Of a DNA stretch of 64,000 nucleotides, positions 62,640-64,000 are shown in pieces. The DNA is from Lingula anatina. Its lineage: Eukaryota > Brachiopoda > Lingulata > Lingulida > Lingulidae. The notes below the pieces were generated by a model that was not told where the DNA came from, made no database searches, and saw only the letters and a program-made list of their open reading frames with translations. Every line of letters begins with the position of its first letter. The stretch's first letter is position 1. The stretch spans positions 297,239 through 361,238 of the forward strand of contig NW_019774347.1 in assembly GCF_001039355.2 (NCBI RefSeq), written 5' to 3'. Position numbers and translations under genes: made by a program.

Positions 62640-63853
62640 GGGACTTCAGGAACTTGTACCATACAGAGCAATTAATAATGTCTCTTGTTCTGTAGTGTTT
62701 TGCTATTCACTTCTGAGACCACCACTGAATGATTCTTTAATTACACTTTTAATGAGAAAGTTATGCTAAGGGACAAAATAAAACAAAGGTGGGCAGGAAG
62801 AACATGAAAATATCCTAAGGATTTACTGAAGTTGAAATTGCTTCTATTCAAGTATTGATTGCAATCCATATTTAAGTTGTGTTATATTCTTATTGCGTCT
62901 GGTCCATGCTTTATTTCCAGAAGTCCTCTATGGCTGTTCTTTTGACTCTGACTTGTGCTCCTGGACTCAGGACGGCCAAGATGGCGTAACCTGGGAGCGT
63001 CAGTCGGCACTACCTGGCAGTTTACTCAGTGATAGTTCAGGGAGTATGTCTTCTTTTGGTTTTGATTTCACTTCAGTTTTCATTTTTCAATTGGTTTTTC
63101 TTAACAGCATTTATCCCTTACAAAAGGGAGTCATTTTCCATTATACACTCTCTTAAGAAAACACAGGGTTGGAAGTGAGTAATTTTATGTACAAGGAATG
63201 CATGTACTAGAAAAAAAGAAAGAAAGAAAAAAATACCACTGATTAAATCTGTGCATATTCATTTGGATAATGGGTGTTAGCAGGGGAAGGAAATGCATGG
63301 GAATATCAGTCTGGGGTGATAAAAGACATGACTGTCTCAGTATAGTTATACTTACACAATTTTTCACATTGAAACAATGACAACAACAGACAACAGAAGA
63401 AACTTTTAAATTTAGAAAAAGTTGTTTTGCTCAGTTACGTTTAGTTTTTGTAGATAATGGTTGATGAAATTAAAAGAAAAAAGCAGAGTAACCTGTTCAT
63501 GTTGACCTTACCTTTCAGGTGGCTCCTATTTATATGCCAAACCATCAGTCCAACCTGGCAACTCCACGGGACAGATAAAAACCCCATACATAGTCAACCC
63601 GAGAAAGCTAAACTCTCCGCGTATACAGTACTGTCTTGATTTTTGGTTTTACTTTTACCATAATTCTCAAAATACTGGCTCCGAGGACTCCAGCAGGCTG
63701 AACATTTACTTGCAGTCCTATGCAAATGGTGTATCTCCTGCTAACGTGTCAGAGTATCTCCTTACAACTATATACTCTTCCAGTAGTTTTCAAGTGTCCT
63801 GGAAAAAACAGTTTACCAGGCTGTGGCTGGATCCTCTAGACGATGGTTTTGCT
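61647..63853 (+). CDS. MAM-domain secreted or membrane protein, 5' part
   Basis: Four exons, 61602-61704 (start 61647), 62302-62493, 62921-63043 and 63519-63853, join in phase to 236 codons and continue beyond the window. Residues 1-19 (MFILHSVAPCMLLLLVGTP) look like a signal peptide. Residues 20-83 are Ser/Thr-rich and mucin-like. A MAM domain starts at YGCSFDSDLCSWTQDGQDGV and goes on with GSYLYAKPSV, LDFWFYFYHN and FTRLWLDPLDDGFA. MAM domains mediate extracellular adhesion in receptors and matrix proteins. The last visible exon ends with a GT donor in phase 0, so the remaining MAM part and any further domains lie to the right. A shortened copy of exon 2 sequence lies in the next intron at 62524-62611. 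Confidence 0.8.
61951..62172. mobile_element. Palindromic MITE related to 9905-10166
   Basis: The left end GTACTAGCTGGATTGATCGA is an imperfect inverted copy of the right end (reverse complement ATACCAGCTGGATCGATCCC). The right half also carries AGCGAGAATCCC next to GGATCGATC, as in the element at 9905-10166. It lies in the first coding intron of the MAM gene. Confidence 0.6.
62524..62611 (+). pseudogene. Partial copy of MAM-gene exon 2
   Basis: TCTCAAGTATCCGTCTCCAC and the following GCAGGTTCTGTAGTCAGCAC repeat exon 2 sequence at 62409-62445. A block equivalent to AGTGTGG...GGTATGTATGCCA, the exon 2 donor region, follows after a small deletion. The frame is not kept, so it is a decaying local duplicate immediately downstream of its source. 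Confidence 0.75.
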
Positions 63854-63865
63854 GTAAGTAAAATA

Positions 63866-64000
<135 letters not shown>

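Overview
This is a nuclear genomic segment from an invertebrate animal. The genes have short exons joined by GT-AG introns with phase-consistent junctions, AATAAA polyadenylation signals, a nuclear tRNA gene, many miniature DNA transposons and microsatellites, and low GC outside exons. Domain content (CUB, C-type lectin, MAM, Ser/Thr-rich mucins, poly-C2H2 proteins) fits a marine invertebrate such as a lophotrochozoan or non-vertebrate deuterostome. I cannot name the species. Three single-N gaps (17770, 26897, 28493) are each flanked by near-identical direct copies, as happens when two overlapping or allelic contig ends are joined without merging.

Layout. 1-3.0 kb: non-coding, with one inverted-repeat element. 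3.07-3.81 kb, minus: NOP10 (two exons, complete). 4.08 kb, plus: tRNA-Lys(TTT) with a 14-nt intron. 5.0-12.6 kb and 13.6-24.1 kb, plus: tandem paralogues encoding CUB / C-type-lectin / transmembrane proteins with PPxY-bearing cytoplasmic tails. The second has an extra polyadenylated exon inside its first coding intron. 24.1-26.2 kb: non-coding tandem duplication. 26.2-30.6 kb, minus: an unfamiliar Ala/Gly-rich repeat protein whose Gly/Asn-rich C-terminal half is artificially duplicated at the N gaps. 31.5-41.3 kb, minus: a 17-finger C2H2 protein, possibly ZNF507-like. 41.6-42.5 kb, plus: DAD1. 44.7-46.3 kb, minus: GGCT. 48.5-50.3 kb, plus: single-exon type II mucin-like membrane protein. 52.2-52.7 kb, minus: possible 69-aa protein. 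53.7-54.2 kb, minus: SMIM13. 54.3-58.4 kb, plus: PSMB5, with a separate coding exon of another gene inside intron 2. 59.6-64.0 kb, plus: 5' part of a secreted or membrane MAM protein running off the window.

The housekeeping genes (NOP10, DAD1, GGCT, SMIM13, PSMB5) are unrelated in pathway. Divergent pairs seem to share promoters: zinc finger/DAD1 about 0.3 kb apart, and SMIM13/PSMB5 with start codons 102 bp apart. The two lectin receptors are a recent-looking tandem family, with the same exon order and matching intron phases, and their tails suggest ubiquitin-ligase-controlled trafficking.

The most unusual signals are: the lectin receptors with PPxY tails; a possible truncated secreted isoform; the repeat protein at 26-30 kb; local duplications of exon fragments into neighbouring introns at four places; and several families of miniature inverted-repeat transposons, two with visible 8-bp target-site duplications. 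One of these elements is present in one copy of a gap-flanking duplication and absent from the other.
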